NCBI GenBank assembly: GCA_029255685.2
Contig: CM055315.2
Location: 48,775,705-48,839,704, forward strand
Direction: 5' to 3'
Origin: Silene conica
Taxonomy: Eukaryota; Streptophyta; Magnoliopsida; Caryophyllales; Caryophyllaceae
Length of the DNA: 64,000 bases
Part shown: piece by piece, positions 33,064 to 45,425 of the stretch
Layout: the number at the start of each line of letters is the position of its first letter
How positions within the stretch are numbered: position 1 is the first letter of the stretch
Made by a program: the position numbers and the translations under genes
Notes under the pieces: model-generated
What the model was told of the DNA's origin: nothing
Databases searched by the model: none
The model's input: the letters and a program-made list of their open reading frames with translations, nothing else

Positions 33064-34152
33064 TTAGCCAAGATGTTTGAAAATAGTAAGAGTGATGAAA
33101 TCACTAATAACTACAATATAGATTTCAGAACATAAGTAACTAGATAATTTCGAGTGATTCTTTAATCCCTCTAGTATATCAATAAGTCACAAGTTATAAG
33201 ATAACAGTGGAGCTTCCCTGAAAAGGGAACTCAAGATCAAGAATGAGTTCTTGATATGTGCTCAAATAAGATCATATTATATGAGATAATATGAGATGGA
33301 AGGAGACGAAAATTTGTAAGTTTTAGAATCATGAATAAAAGGTTTATTCGTAAAACACTAATACAAATTGATGATCGTGCATCAAATGCAATGAAATAGT
33401 ATTGACTGTTTTTGCATGATAATGTCATTTGAGTTATAATTAACTCAAAATGAAAGATACTTTGCCAAAATCCAAATGGGTTGTAAGAGACAATTTTGAA
33501 CCCCATGAAGTGAACGGGATTGATTTAGTATAGCCCATGGCCGCTTACATGAGGTGACATCTCAAAGCGACTAGAATGTGAGGCGACTGATGGCAAGTTC
33601 AAGTGCCATAGAGTCATATTTGATGACTAGTCGATCACACAGGCAGACTGCAAGAGACACTCTGTCGGGCAGAGTGACCGCTTATAGAGTTCTGGAAATT
33701 TTATAATAGCCGGGTCGTGGCGAGAGCTACTATAGTATTTTTATGAGTCAATTCTTAGACTAAAGACTACTCTCCCAAGATGGTACAGTTTTGGCATAAC
33801 TTTGATCCATTCTCTACGACTTTTCGTAACTGGAGTCAAATGAGATTGCTTTGGGTTGTGACTGATTGTGACTAGTTGAAGGAAGTAGTACGATAGAAAT
33901 TGTCCACCCCTTGTCAGGGTTGTTCAAATCTCAAGGCCACTCGAGGAGAAGTTAACTGGAAATGCGTGGCCACGCTCGGAAGGTATCTATGGTAGATTAT
34001 TCCGGTCAAACAGTTATTCTCCAGATCGAGGAAACCACTCATGATATGATCGAATGCAAGTACGACCTCAGAGAGACACCTTGCATTGAGTGGGAGATTG
34101 TAATAGGACAAGAGAATTGGTGACGCACACTTGTCGAGGACAAGTGGGCGAT
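33064..34152 (+). other. 3' noncoding internal region of copia-C
   Basis: Aligns with copia-C' 43090-44181. No coding sequence. Holds the conserved block GGCCACTCGAGGAG, palindrome GCGTGGCCACGC (33964-33975) and the PPT-like AAGTGGGCGAT at the LTR edge. Confidence 0.82.
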
Positions 34153-35390
34153 TGTTGGGAAATGTGTCCTCAACAATAGTGCGATCACGTAATTAAATCT
34201 CATGACGAGAATGCGCAAGGGATGATACGAATTATATTTGTCAACTGACCAACATTAATCGGTAATGATTGGCTAGCTAGAGTTTGACATTACTGTCGTA
34301 TGACGGTGGTGGTCAGTTGATCCCTTTAGGTCACACCTATAGGACAATTCCCTTAAATGATAAAGTGATCAAATGTATATTGATACGATTTGATCATATT
34401 CCTTAAACTCGTATACCGAGAAATCAGAGGTTAAATCTTATTGTAATATTTATGTTTAAAATTGAAACGTATCAATTGTTAAACTTTGAACGATATTTTA
34501 CGATATCGTAATTAGAATGAATCGGGTTGTGTATTAATACAAAGGTTGTAAATCGTATTGACGATTATCATTAATAACCAATTTATACTAGTAATTATGA
34601 ATTACTTGTCAATTGATAAATATGATTTATTTAATTATATACAATATTTATACGATAAATATTTATATGTTTTAGATTAAGATAATTGTGTTTTATTGAT
34701 TTGTGACATATAACATGTCACATAATGCACAATTATACAGTTGACAAAATCTAAAATGGATGACCATTTTTTGCTTAGGTTGGCCGGATTAGTGGAGGTG
34801 GTTGTAGGGTGTTTTAAGTGTTAATTGCTCTTTAATCATTATGTTTAAAGATGCCTTGAGAACTCACACCCTATAAGCCTTGAAAAGAGAACATGTTCCC
34901 TCCTTTTCTCCTTCCCATACCCGGCCACCCCTTCCCATGCAACCCACCTTAAATATGTGATTAGATCACAAATCATTCTAATCCTAATGTTTGCCAAAAT
35001 TTTCTAAGGTGAGAAAAACAAACAAAATCCTCTAAAATTATTATTGTGAGAATAATAAGAATACTAATAATAATAAGTTATAATATTAGTATATAAATTC
35101 TAATTAAACAGATTAGAATTGTCTTAAGGAAAACCGATTTTGGTACTAGCATAATCAAATTTTCGGTTGATTTAAGTGGTGTCTTGGTGCAGCACAAAGG
35201 AGGTGTTCATGTTGAATACTTGGCGGATCATCCTAGCATTTTGTTTGGACCTTGTGTAAGGGTTCGAATCTTCTAATTTCCGCATAATATAATAGCATGC
35301 ATAAGATCTAAAATATGTTAATTAAAATCTTAATTAAATTTTGTTTAGTATGACTAAAAGTATTAGTTTATGAGATAACTAAACCTATCA
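34153..35390 (+). repeat. 3' LTR of copia-C (1238 bp)
   Basis: Starts TGTTGGGAAATG, ends CCTATCA where relatives have CCTAACA or CCCAACA. Has the inverted pair TGTGACAT/ATGTCACA near 34700. Confidence 0.88.
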
Positions 35391-35797
35391 CATTAAAGAG
35401 GAAACCGGTGCATTCGCGGAGTAAAGGTGACGATAATGAGAAACTCGGCCTTTTGTCTAAATTAGCACATTATGTGATTTTGGTTGTGTTTGATGAATGT
35501 TAGTTTAGTCCTTGAGTTCTTAATGTTCATATATTGATATGTAAACTGATTTTTGTGAAGATTTGAGGAAGAATTGGATGAGAAAGTGAATTTAGGAGTA
35601 TACATGTTAAGACCGGTAAATTTCGGATTTTCTTGTTAACTCTTGAATTGGATGTTTGTATACATGTTCTTATATGTAATTGATGTTGTATACATGTGGG
35701 AAATGTTGTGTTATTGCGTAAAAACATGTTTAAGACGGATTGGTAAAGTATTGAACGGATTAGAAAATAGCGAAAATTGGCGAAATGCGTGATCAGA

Positions 35798-36016
35798 GGC
35801 TCTGAGCCGGTCGACCGACCGGCGGCCGATCAGCCGGCTAAGAGCCCCTCATCGCATTGTTTGATTTTCGAGAATTTTGGGAAAGGGGTCCCCAGCCGGT
35901 GGACCGGCAGCCGGCCGGCCGACTGGGAGGCCTTTTATGTTGTTTTTGTTTGTAGTCGGCTTGAGAGTAAAGGACCCTCAGCCGGTTGACCGGCCGCCTA
36001 TGGCCAACCGGCTGAG
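35798..36016 (+). repeat. three GC-rich hairpins homologous to the gypsy-1 array
   Basis: Unit 1 (35798-35846): GGCTCT and AGCCGG paired with CCGGCT and AGAGCC. Unit 2 (35891-35927): CCCAGCCGG with CCGACTGGG, one mismatch. Unit 3 (35977-36016): CTCAGCCGGTTG with CAACCGGCTGAG, a perfect 12-bp stem. Spacing about 87-93 bp. Confidence 0.85.
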
Positions 36017-36299
36017 AGCCCCTGATGGTATTGTTTGCTTCATAACTTTCGATTTTCAAGTCGGATTACATTGATTCTTTTTCTGTAAGCTTCGTATGCA
36101 TGTTTGGAGTCCCCGAAGCTCAGGCGGCACTATATTGGGTTCGGGAATAGAGTGAGGATAAAGACCCCCCGGTCGGGCAACCGAAAGGGAAACCGGCTCT
36201 CCCTCGGCTTAATTCCCGGGGTCAATTAAGTGTTGGTTTGAATATACGTCGCTTGCATGACTGGTTATGAATTGAGTAAGTTGAGCAATGGAGTTAGGG

Positions 36300-36438
36300 A
36301 ACTGTGATTGGGATTAGGTCATAATTTTGATATGAAATGTTGTTGTAGAACTGTGATTTGGATTAGGTCATAGTTTTGGTACACCTTTGTATTTTGAGGT
36401 GTGTTTGTGTGGGACTGTGATTTGGATTAGGACACAGT
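36300..36438 (+). repeat. three-unit hairpin array around a TTGGATTAGG-type loop
   Basis: Arms AACTGTGA/TCATAATT (36300-36326, one mismatch), AACTGTGA/TCATAGTT (36349-36375, one G-T), and ACTGTG/CACAGT (36414-36438). The spacer after units 2 and 3 (CTTTGTATTTTGAGGTGT) is also shared. Confidence 0.65.
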
Positions 36439-36976
36439 TTTAGTATGCCTTTGTATTTTGAGGTGTATTTATGCATGTGGATGTATACTATGAGCTGTTA
36501 TATGACTTTTGTCTCACCAAGATTGTATTTTGTCTTGGTATGATTCAGGAAGGATTATACCTCGAAAATCAGGTTTCAGATAGTCCGCTTGAGTTGGGAG
36601 TATCTTAGGTTTGGGGATACTTGTCGAATCGAGGAAGGTTTATACCTCGAGAGTCTGGCCAGATTTAGACTAGGACTGTATATCGTTTTGATCGTCCTAC
36701 CAGGGGATTGTATTTGCTGAGGCTAAGTAGACTTGCGGTTGTTGTATAATGGAGTCGTCATATGATTCTTCCCGTGTAGTGTGTATTTGTATCCTTCCAT
36801 GCCTGGGTTTGGGGTCATGGTTTGATATTGCTGAATGTTTGGTATTTAGGTTATGCGTTAAGATGTCGCCTCTGAACCTTTATACTTGCTGAATTTCATC
36901 TGCTTGCCAAGGTAGGGTACAGTGTCAGATGTAGTTGTTGATATTGTTGAGTATTGAGTATTGTTTGTAGTATTGT

Positions 36977-37103
36977 TCATCCAAGGCATTGGATGACTCT
37001 TTGATTGGTTTCGTAAATGGCTTGGACAGAAAGACCCCCGGCCGGGCAACCGGAAGGGAAACCGGCTCTCCTTCCAAATGGTTTCCGAAGTTGATTGAGA
37101 GCC
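36977..37103 (+). other. predicted structured RNA domain in the gypsy-B 3' LTR
   Basis: TCATCCAA/TTGGATGA (36977-36996), CCGG-GCAA-CCGG (37042-37053), and GGCTCTC/GAGAGCC (37064-37070 with 37097-37103). Confidence 0.58.
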
Positions 37104-37185
37104 TTTGCATAGTATTTGCATGATGATAAGAGTTTGAGAAGTTGAGATACATGCTTCACATGATTGTTTATGTTGGAGTATAATA

Positions 37186-38430
37186 TGTTGGGAAATGTGT
37201 CCTCAACAATAGTGCGATCACGTAATTAAATCGCATGACAAGAATGCGCAAGGGATGATGCGAATTATATTAGTCAACTGACTACCATTAATCGGTAATG
37301 ATTGGCTAGCTAGAGTTTGACATTAGTGTCGTATAACGGTGGTGGTTAGTTGATCCCTTTAGGTCACACCTTTAGGACAATTCCCTTAATTGATAAAATG
37401 ATCAAATGTATATTGATACGATTTGATCATATTCCTTAAACTCGTATATCGAGAAATAAGAGGTTAAATATTATTGTAAGATTTATGTTTAAAATTGAAA
37501 CGTGTCAAATATTAAACATTGAACGATATTTTATTATATCCTAATTAGAATTAATCGGGTTAAAATTAATACAAAGGTTGTAAATCGTATTGACGATAAA
37601 ATATCATTTTACAATTGTAATTTCGAATTACTTGTCAATTAATAAATATGATTTATTTAATTATATAGAATATTTATAAGATAAGTATTTATATGTTTTA
37701 AATGTTCTAAAACATTTTATTACTTAGTGACATATAAGATGTCACACTTTGTACAAATTGTACATTTTACAAAGTTGTAAAATGAAATCCATTTTATGGA
37801 TTAAATGAGACGGCTAAGTGGATATGGTGGTGTGGATGATTAATGTTTTAAATACACTATAATAATTATGTTTAGACATAATCCTAGAGAACACTAACCT
37901 AGAGCCACCCTAGCAACATAGAAAGCAGGAAATGTTCCCTCTTGCTTCTCCCTATACCCGGCCACCCAAGAACCAAGACAACCCCTTTAAATCATGTGGG
38001 TAAGCTCATAAGATGAGTTAGTTCTTATGTTGGCAAAATTTTCTAAGTACAGAAAAACTAATAAAATCCTCTAAAATTATTATAGTGATAATAATAAGAA
38101 TACTACTAATAATAATATTTTATATTAGTATAGTAATTCTAATTAGAGAGATTAGAATTGTTTAAGGAGAAATCGATTTCTAGTCTAGCAACTACAAGAT
38201 TTCGGTTCATTAAGGGATTGTCTTGGTGCATCACAAAGGAGGTGTTCTTGTTGAACATTGGAGGATCATCCTTGCTAGCATTTGGACCGAGTGTAAGGAC
38301 TCGAAATCTCTCCCATTTCCGCATTATTAAGCATGCATAAGATCACAAAAATAAGTTAATTAAAATGTTAATTAAAGTATTTTGATTAGTATCACTAAAT
38401 ATTTAGTTTACGAGTAACTAAAACCTAACA
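37186..38430 (+). repeat. 5' LTR of copia-C' (1245 bp)
   Basis: TGTTGGGAAATG to CCTAACA, ends inverted (TGTT/AACA). Contains GTGACAT/ATGTCAC near 37730. Confidence 0.94.
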
Positions 38431-38432
38431 AT

Positions 38433-38444
38433 TGGTATCAGAGC
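38433..38444 (+). other. primer-binding site of copia-C'
   Basis: TGGTATCAGAGC, two bases after the LTR. Confidence 0.94.
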
Positions 38445-40880
38445 AATAGGTTGTTTGCATGCTTTCCGTTTACGTTTTTACGGAGTTATTAAGATAACAA
38501 AATAAATTTTTGATATTTCGTTTAGTATATGATATGGCCGAAATAATTAAGGATGAATACCTACTGTTTCTAAAATGTTTTTAGAATATTTGGAATATAT
38601 TTTTCATGAATATTGGTTAATGGTATATTAAATCTCGGTTTTATTAAGTTTTAATGGTTAAAAATTGTTTATTTTGGGAAAAATAGTTAAAATCGTCTTT
38701 TGGCCGAGATTTTTCAGTATGTTTTCACATGTATATCCTATGTTATGAATATGAATTTTCGTAAATTATTGACTAATATAACATGTGATATGAATTTTAA
38801 AGGTTAAAATGCAATAAGATGAATAAAAATGGGTTTGTATAGTTATATTACGAATTTGACTATAAAAATTTATGAGTATGTCACATGCAATATTTAAAAT
38901 AGATGTTGAATTTTCCAGAAATTTATCTCAAATATTGCAATATTATAGATTTTTAATGTAAAAATCGGGTAATTAGTGACATTATTTCGACTTTAATAGT
39001 TTAAGTTGGAATTTGGCCATAAAACTTTAACACGTTGTCATATATATTATTTCCATCATGTATAAAAATTTCGAGATTTTTATCTTGTTTTATGCTTGAG
39101 AAATAATTTTAATGGTTAAAATCGTACGATATATGATGAAAATCGTTAAAATTTGCAATAGTTTTAAAATGGCCGAAAAATTTGACCCATTATAGTAATA
39201 TATGATATATTCATCACTAAAATTTTCTTGGGAGCCAAATGTTTCTGATTTAATTTAATTTTATTTGTTGAAAAGTTTCATTTAAAATTAAAATAATAAG
39301 AGTCATGTAATTAAAAGTTTCGGCTCTTGGGCAGTGTGTAATTTATTTTTCTGTCCATTTTGTGTTCTTAAAGTGTTTTGGAAGGTGTAAAAATATTATT
39401 AGTATTTTATTTTCATTTATGGAATTAATTATTGAATTTTCCAACTTAAAATGCTCGTTTTACGTCTTATTTTCGAAATAATGTTAAAACCGTATAAATA
39501 CTGATATTTTTAAAGTTCTGAAATTTTAAGAACATTCTGGAATTTTCAAAATTTGAATTTTGAAAATTTCGAAATTTTTATGACTCTTTTGGATTTTTAT
39601 ATTATTTTTCCCGTAAAACCGAGTAATACCGAACAATATCAAATATGTTAAGTTAAGTCATATTCAAAGTTTGAGCAAGACTAAATTTTGAAACCTATAT
39701 GAGTTAGGATGATTAACTTAAGGATGAATACCAATTCATATAATGCATAGTGTTGTTAAACGTTAAAACACGCGATTCCATAAACCGAGGTATACGATAA
39801 CTATTTATATAATTATTATTTAAATAGGACGATTTGGCTTAGGATTTGCATGATAGTTCATATATTTATAAGCATTGCATATTTTAATTATGAATGTCAT
39901 GATTTTATTTACGTAATTTTGGGAATTATGTAATTTACTTAGTATGGCCTTAGTTTTAAATCAGTATTTCCCGTAATGTAAGGGGTTACCGATTCGGTTG
40001 TAATTTTGTGATCTCGTATCACCCAATTGTAATTTAATTCTATTTTATAATGTATAAAGTAGACTAGAAAAGTTGTAATTTTTGTAAAATCCGGAGTTCC
40101 TTGAAGACGGTGCCATTCGGAAAGGAGTTCCGACAAGACGGTGTTTACCTCGAAGTGCGTGCCTCGTGAAGTTCAAGGGACCAAAGGAGTTGGTTTCCGA
40201 ATTTGTACTTTTATTATTTCTTTTCTAGAAAAGGCCATACTAGGGTTTATCTTATGCTTTTGTTTTTGCTTTTTATATGTTTGCATGCATAGCCAAATCG
40301 TCATATATCGTCACATGCATTTTCGAAGTAGTCGACGTAGTCATTTATTTTATCGATAATTCACCGACTTAGTTCACTTAAACGGAGATAGATAATAAAT
40401 TGACTAGATCTCCTACATATAAATATTGAGACTTAGCCTTACCAAAAAGTACGGACCCATGAATCCCTTCTTCACAAGAACGTAGGCTCGGCTACACCGG
40501 GGTACTAAAATTGTCACGTTGGGTAAGTGGGGGTAATAAAGATTACACCTTGAAATTTGGTTGATCTCAACGAAAGTATTCGTAACCGTAGTTGCAATAA
40601 GTTCGGCTAAAGACGATTTTTAGAAAATTGTCGACCGAGAGTTCTAAGGTAGAACCGATTAAAGGGTTAATCCACCAAATTATAATGATACGGGTTGAAT
40701 CGGCTACACCGTGCCCGGATTAGTATGGGTTTGGGTCTCGGGATTGTTTACTTAATTGGGTAAGAGATCATTAAGTAAATATACTTAATTGGTTTAAGTT
40801 TTTAGTTTAAAATTATGAATTTTAAAATGATATTGTTTTATTTCCATCATTTTATTGTACTATAGTTTTCAACATCATCA
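38445..40880 (+). other. long AT-rich untranslated leader of copia-C'
   Basis: About 2.4 kb without coding sequence. Its first 1.8 kb matches copia-C'' 62192-64000. The repeated TCGAAATTT/AAATTTTGAAA motifs near 39540 could fold, but I claim nothing specific. Confidence 0.75.
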
Positions 40881-41790
40881 ATGGCCACCAACGCTCCACC
40901 TCTCACTAACGTATCATGGCTTCGATCCTTTATGGAAACCATGCAAACTCGATAAGCATGGTTTCAATTTTAAAGATTGGGATGCGCAATTACTTTTGGC
41001 CGCTCATGGTGACGATAAGAGTCGTTACCTATCCGAAGCTGCTCCTCCCGCTCCAACCGCTCGTTCCGCGGTTGGAACTCGTGAGGCCTATGAAGCTTAC
41101 ATGAAAGAGTCCTCCGCTCTTAAAAATGTGCTCATCTTCTCCATGGAGTCGGACCTCCAAAGGAGTATGATTAAGTTGACCACATCTTATGAGATATACA
41201 CCAAGCTTGCGACCATGTTTTCGCAAACTCCAAGGGTGATCCAATATAAGGCGGCTTCCGCCTTCTTCGACATTACGTTGAAGGAAAGGCAAAAGATAAG
41301 CCCTCATGTGCTCAAACTCGTTGAGCTCGCGGAGACTCTAAAAGCGCAAGACGTTGATGTTCCCGACTCTCTCATAATTGACCGAGTTCTTCACTCGCTC
41401 AATAAAGTTAAATCGTATGCTCAATTCCGGGTGAATTTTAGTATGCGAAACCAAGAGACGACATTGGATGAGTTGCATAAGATGCTCGTCCAAGCCGAAA
41501 GGGACATGGGACTTCATGAAAGTTCCACCAAGGATATTTTAAACATCGAAAAGAAAGGGAAAACGAGCTTCAAGAAGAATGCCTATAAAGGCAAGGGCAA
41601 GAAAACGTTCAAGCCCAAAGCGACCAAAGAAAAGACCTTTTCGAAAGGCGCTTCCACCTCTTCTTCGAAATCCGAAGACAAGTGCCATTATTGAACGAGG
41701 ATCGGTCATTGGAAGCGTAATTGCCCCAAGTACTTAAGCGATCTCAAAAATGGGAAGGCAACCGCCGTAGGTAATAATTCTCGTTTATGA
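40881..41790 (+). pseudogene. gag: copia-C' gag with one frameshift and a stop inside the zinc knuckle
   Basis: Copia-type (UBN2-like) capsid related to copia-2 gag. ATG 40881 begins MATNAPPLTNVSWLRSFMET; near 40952 the frame shifts and continues as HGFNFKDWDAQLLLAAHGDD with the family motifs ALKNVLIFSMESDLQ, KISPHVLKLVE and LIIDRVLHSL, then a Lys-rich linker. The zinc knuckle reads C-H-Y-stop-TRIGHWKRNC: TGA at 41692-41694 sits exactly where the second Cys of CX2CX4HX4C belongs. The frame then runs to TGA 41788-41790. A possible GT...AG splice (GTAG/GTAATAA near 41769, AAAG near 41862) would join it to a short basic Pro/Lys-rich tail; speculative. Confidence 0.83.
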
Positions 41791-44181
41791 TTCATGTCAT
41801 TTATCAACTTATGTATAGTGATACAAATGTGTTGATATTTACCCTTTTTAATTGTTTTAAAGGGCCACCCCCTAATAATGATAAGGGCAAGGAGAAGGAA
41901 GCATGAGGTTCCTTACTTGGATGGCTACGGTAGCATCCAATTGATCGAAGACTTGAAGAGCTAGGCTCTAATTTTCATATCGTCTTCTTTCATATTTTGC
42001 ATTTTATTTATGGAACAATTTATTTTCTTGTATGACAAGGATTAAAATCCTAAAACAATGGTTGTAATTTTGGATACTTAGTGACCTGCTTTTCAACCCG
42101 AGTCACTACTTTTGTTCTTAATCAATGTCTTGATTGCTCAAATAAATTGCATACCTTGTTAAAACATGAATAATGATGATTTTATCACGTAATAAACCTT
42201 GATACGATCAATATAATATAATAAAAGTGCTGATTAAAAACGGAGAAATACACCCATGAGATACTTTCAATCAAATTAAGAAATCATTAGTTCATTATAA
42301 GAATTTCATTTTAAGTGAAAATGAGAATGTATTCGTCACATCTATAAAACTTCAAACATTCATATGCATTGGTTGATCGAAATAGCTATCCTTATACGAA
42401 GAAAGGTTATTGTTAGAAGGATAGAGTGGGAGAAAATATTTCGCCCGCAAACCAATGATGAAAATAAAGGATCTTAGAGAAGATTCCTACATGGGAGTCT
42501 TAAGAAGAGCCCTAAATGAATGAACTGAAGAAACTACGGGAGGACACTCGAAGAAATGTTCTTTATGTTCATTGTTTCAAAGAGAGGAGACATGAAACCC
42601 CGTATGAAATCGGAAGGAAAACGGTTCCTTAATAAATGATTTTTCTAAATTTGTAAGATAAAAGAGAAAAAATCATCTCAATCCTTTCAATGTAGTTATA
42701 AGGAAAATATCATGTCATTTTCGTCTCGAGGAAACAAAGACATGAAAAGAGGGTGATAATTGATTGAATGAAAATAGATCACTATAGGGATAGTTATAGT
42801 ATTAATGATTCAAGTGATAAATAAAGATTTACATGCGAGAAATGAAAGGTTCATTTAAGAGATCGAGTAATATTGATTTTAGTGGGAGCGATGTTCATTT
42901 TTAGAATTAAGCCTACCATTTAGAGAGGATGGGTGATTCTTTAAGGTGTAACGAATAAGAGGTTTTCAATTCTAGATGATCAAATACCTTATATCATACG
43001 ATGATGGAGCTTTACGGGAAGGTTTATTATATTGATAATAAAAGGTCGCCCATTAGAAATCAAAATGGTTAGATATGAATAACCTTAATAAAATATCCAA
43101 GATGTTTGAATATAGTAAGAGTGATGAAATCACTAATAACTACAAAATAGATTTCAGCACATAAGTGACTAGATAATTCCGAGTGATTCTTAATCCCTCT
43201 AGTATATCAATACGTCACGAGTTATAAGATAACAGTAGGAGCTTTCCTCAGGAAAGGAATCTCAAAATCTAGAATGGGTTCTAGATATGTGCTCGAATAA
43301 GATCATATTATGCGAGATAATATGAGTCGGAAGGAGACCAAAATTTGTAAGTTTTGCAATCATGAATAAAAGGCTTATTCGCAAAACACTAATACAAATA
43401 GATGATCGTGCATCAAATGCAATGAAATAGTATTAACCGTTTTTGCATGACAATGTCATTTGAGTTATAATTAACTCAAAATGAAGAATACTTTGTCAAA
43501 ATCAAAATGGGTTGTAAGAGACAATTTTGAACCCCATAAGTGAACTGTATTGACTTAGTATAGCCCCTAGCCGCTTACATGAGGTGACATCTCAAAGCGA
43601 CTAGAATGTGAGGCGATTGATGGCAAGTTCAAGTACCATAGAGACATATGTGATGACTAGTCGATCACATAGGCAGACTGCTGAGACACTCTGTCGGGCA
43701 AAGTGACCGCTTATCGAGTTCTGGAAATTTTATGATAGCCGGGTCGTGGCGAGAGCTGCTATAGTATTCTTGTGAGTCAATTCTTAGACTAAAGACTAAT
43801 CTCCCAAGATATTACAGTTTAGGCATAACCTTGATCCATTCTCTACGACTTTTCGTAACTGGAGTCAAATGGGATTGCTTTGGGTTGTGACTGACTGTGA
43901 CTAGTTGAAGGAAGTAGTGCGATAGAAATTGTCCACCCCTTGTCAGGGTTGTTCAAATCTCAAGGCCACTCGAGGAGAAGATAACTGGAAATGCGTGGCC
44001 ACGCTCGGAAGGTATCTATGGTAGATAATTTCGGTCCAACAGTTCTTCTCCAGATCGAGGAAACAATTCATGATATGATCAAATGCAAGTACGACCTCAG
44101 AGAGACATCTTGCATTGAGTGAGAGATTGTAATAGGACAAGAGAATTGGTGACGCACACTTGTCGAGGACAAGTGGGAGAT
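41791..44181 (+). other. noncoding internal region of copia-C' (no pol)
   Basis: About 2.4 kb with no pol domain in any frame. The 3' part matches copia-C and keeps GGCCACTCGAGGAG, palindrome GCGTGGCCACGC (43993-44004), a hairpin CTTGTC/GACAAG and the PPT AAGTGGGAGAT. Confidence 0.78.
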
Positions 44182-45425
44182 TGTTGGGAAATGTGTCCTC
44201 AACAATAGTGCGATCACGTAATTAAATCTCATGACAAGAATGCGCAAGGGATGATGCGAATTATATTAGTCAACTGACCAACATTAATCGGTAATGATTG
44301 GCTAGCTAGAGTTTGACATTACTGTCGTATGACGGTGGTGGTCAGTTGATCCCTTTAGGTCACACCTTTAGGACAATTCCCTTAATTGATAAAATGATCA
44401 AATGTATATTGATACGATTTGATCATATTCCTTAAACTCGTATATCGAGAAATAAGAGGTTAAATCTCATTGTAAGATTTATGTTTAAAATTGAAACGTG
44501 TCAATTATTAAACATTGAACGATATTTTATTATATCGTAATTAGAATGAATCGGGTTAAAATTAATACAAAGGTTGTAAATCGTATTGACGATAAAATAT
44601 CATTTTACAATTGTAATTTCGAATTACTTGTCAATTAATAAATATGATTTATTTAATTATATAGAATATTTATAAGATAAGTATTTATATGTTTTAAATG
44701 TTCTAAAACATTTATTACTTAGTGACATATAAGATGTCACACTTTGTACAAATTGTACATTTTACAAAGTTGTAAAATGAAATCCATTTTATGGATCAAA
44801 TGGGACGGCTAAGTGGATATGGTGGTGTGGATGATTAGTGTGTTAAATACACTATAATAATTATGTTTAGACATAATCCTAGAGAACACTAACCTAGAGC
44901 CACCCTAGCAAGATAGAAAGGAGGAAATGTTCCCTCTTGCTTCTCCCTATACCCGGCCACCCAAGAACCAAGACAACCCCTTTAAATCATGTGGGTAAGC
45001 TCATAAGATGAGTTAGTTCTTATGTTGGCAAAATTTTCTAAGTATAGAAAAACTAATAAAATCCTCTAAAATTATTATAGTGATAATAATAAGAATACTA
45101 ATAATAATAAGATTTTATATTAGTATAGTAATTCTAATTAGAGAGATTAGAATTGTTTAAGGAGAAATTGATTTCTAGTCTAGCAACTACAAGATTTCAG
45201 TTCATTAAGGGATTGTCTTGGTGCATCACAAAGGAGGTGTTCTTGTTGAACATTGGAGGATCATCCTTGCTAGCATTTGGACCGAGAGTAAGGACTCGAA
45301 ATCTCTCCCATTTCCGCATTATTAAGCATGCATAAGATCACATAAATAAGTTAATTAAAATGTTAATTAAAGTATTTTGATTAATATGACTAAATATTTA
45401 GTTTATGAGTAACTAAAACCTAACA
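44182..45425 (+). repeat. 3' LTR of copia-C' (1244 bp)
   Basis: Aligns end to end with 37186-38430. Confidence 0.94.

Larger units (their letters stand above)
19169..35390 (+). mobile_element. copia-C: Ty1-copia-like element, internally deleted, with nested inserts
   Basis: 5' LTR pieces at 19169-19180, 27821-28759 and 29649-29861; 3' LTR at 34153-35390. The PBS, gag and most of the internal region present in its relative copia-C' are missing; only a 3' noncoding internal segment (33064-34152) remains. Inserts: copia-2, a LINE fragment and an opposite-strand block. Imperfect target duplicate CATTG/CATTA. Confidence 0.85.
35391..37185 (+). repeat. 3' LTR of gypsy-B, part 2 of 3
   Basis: Resumes after copia-C. 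Contains three GC-rich hairpins (35798-36016), a GCAA-loop element (36165-36212), a three-unit hairpin array (36300-36438), one degenerate long-loop hairpin (36848-36879) and the structured domain (36977-37103). Interrupted by copia-C' at 37186. Confidence 0.88.
37186..45425 (+). mobile_element. copia-C': complete-ended, gag-only copia-type element (8240 bp)
   Basis: Perfect target duplicate TAATA (37181-37185 and 45426-45430) and LTRs of 1245 and 1244 bp. Has PBS, a long leader, copia-type gag and a long 3' noncoding region, but no protease, integrase, RT or RNase H anywhere, so it depended on pol from elsewhere. Confidence 0.95.
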
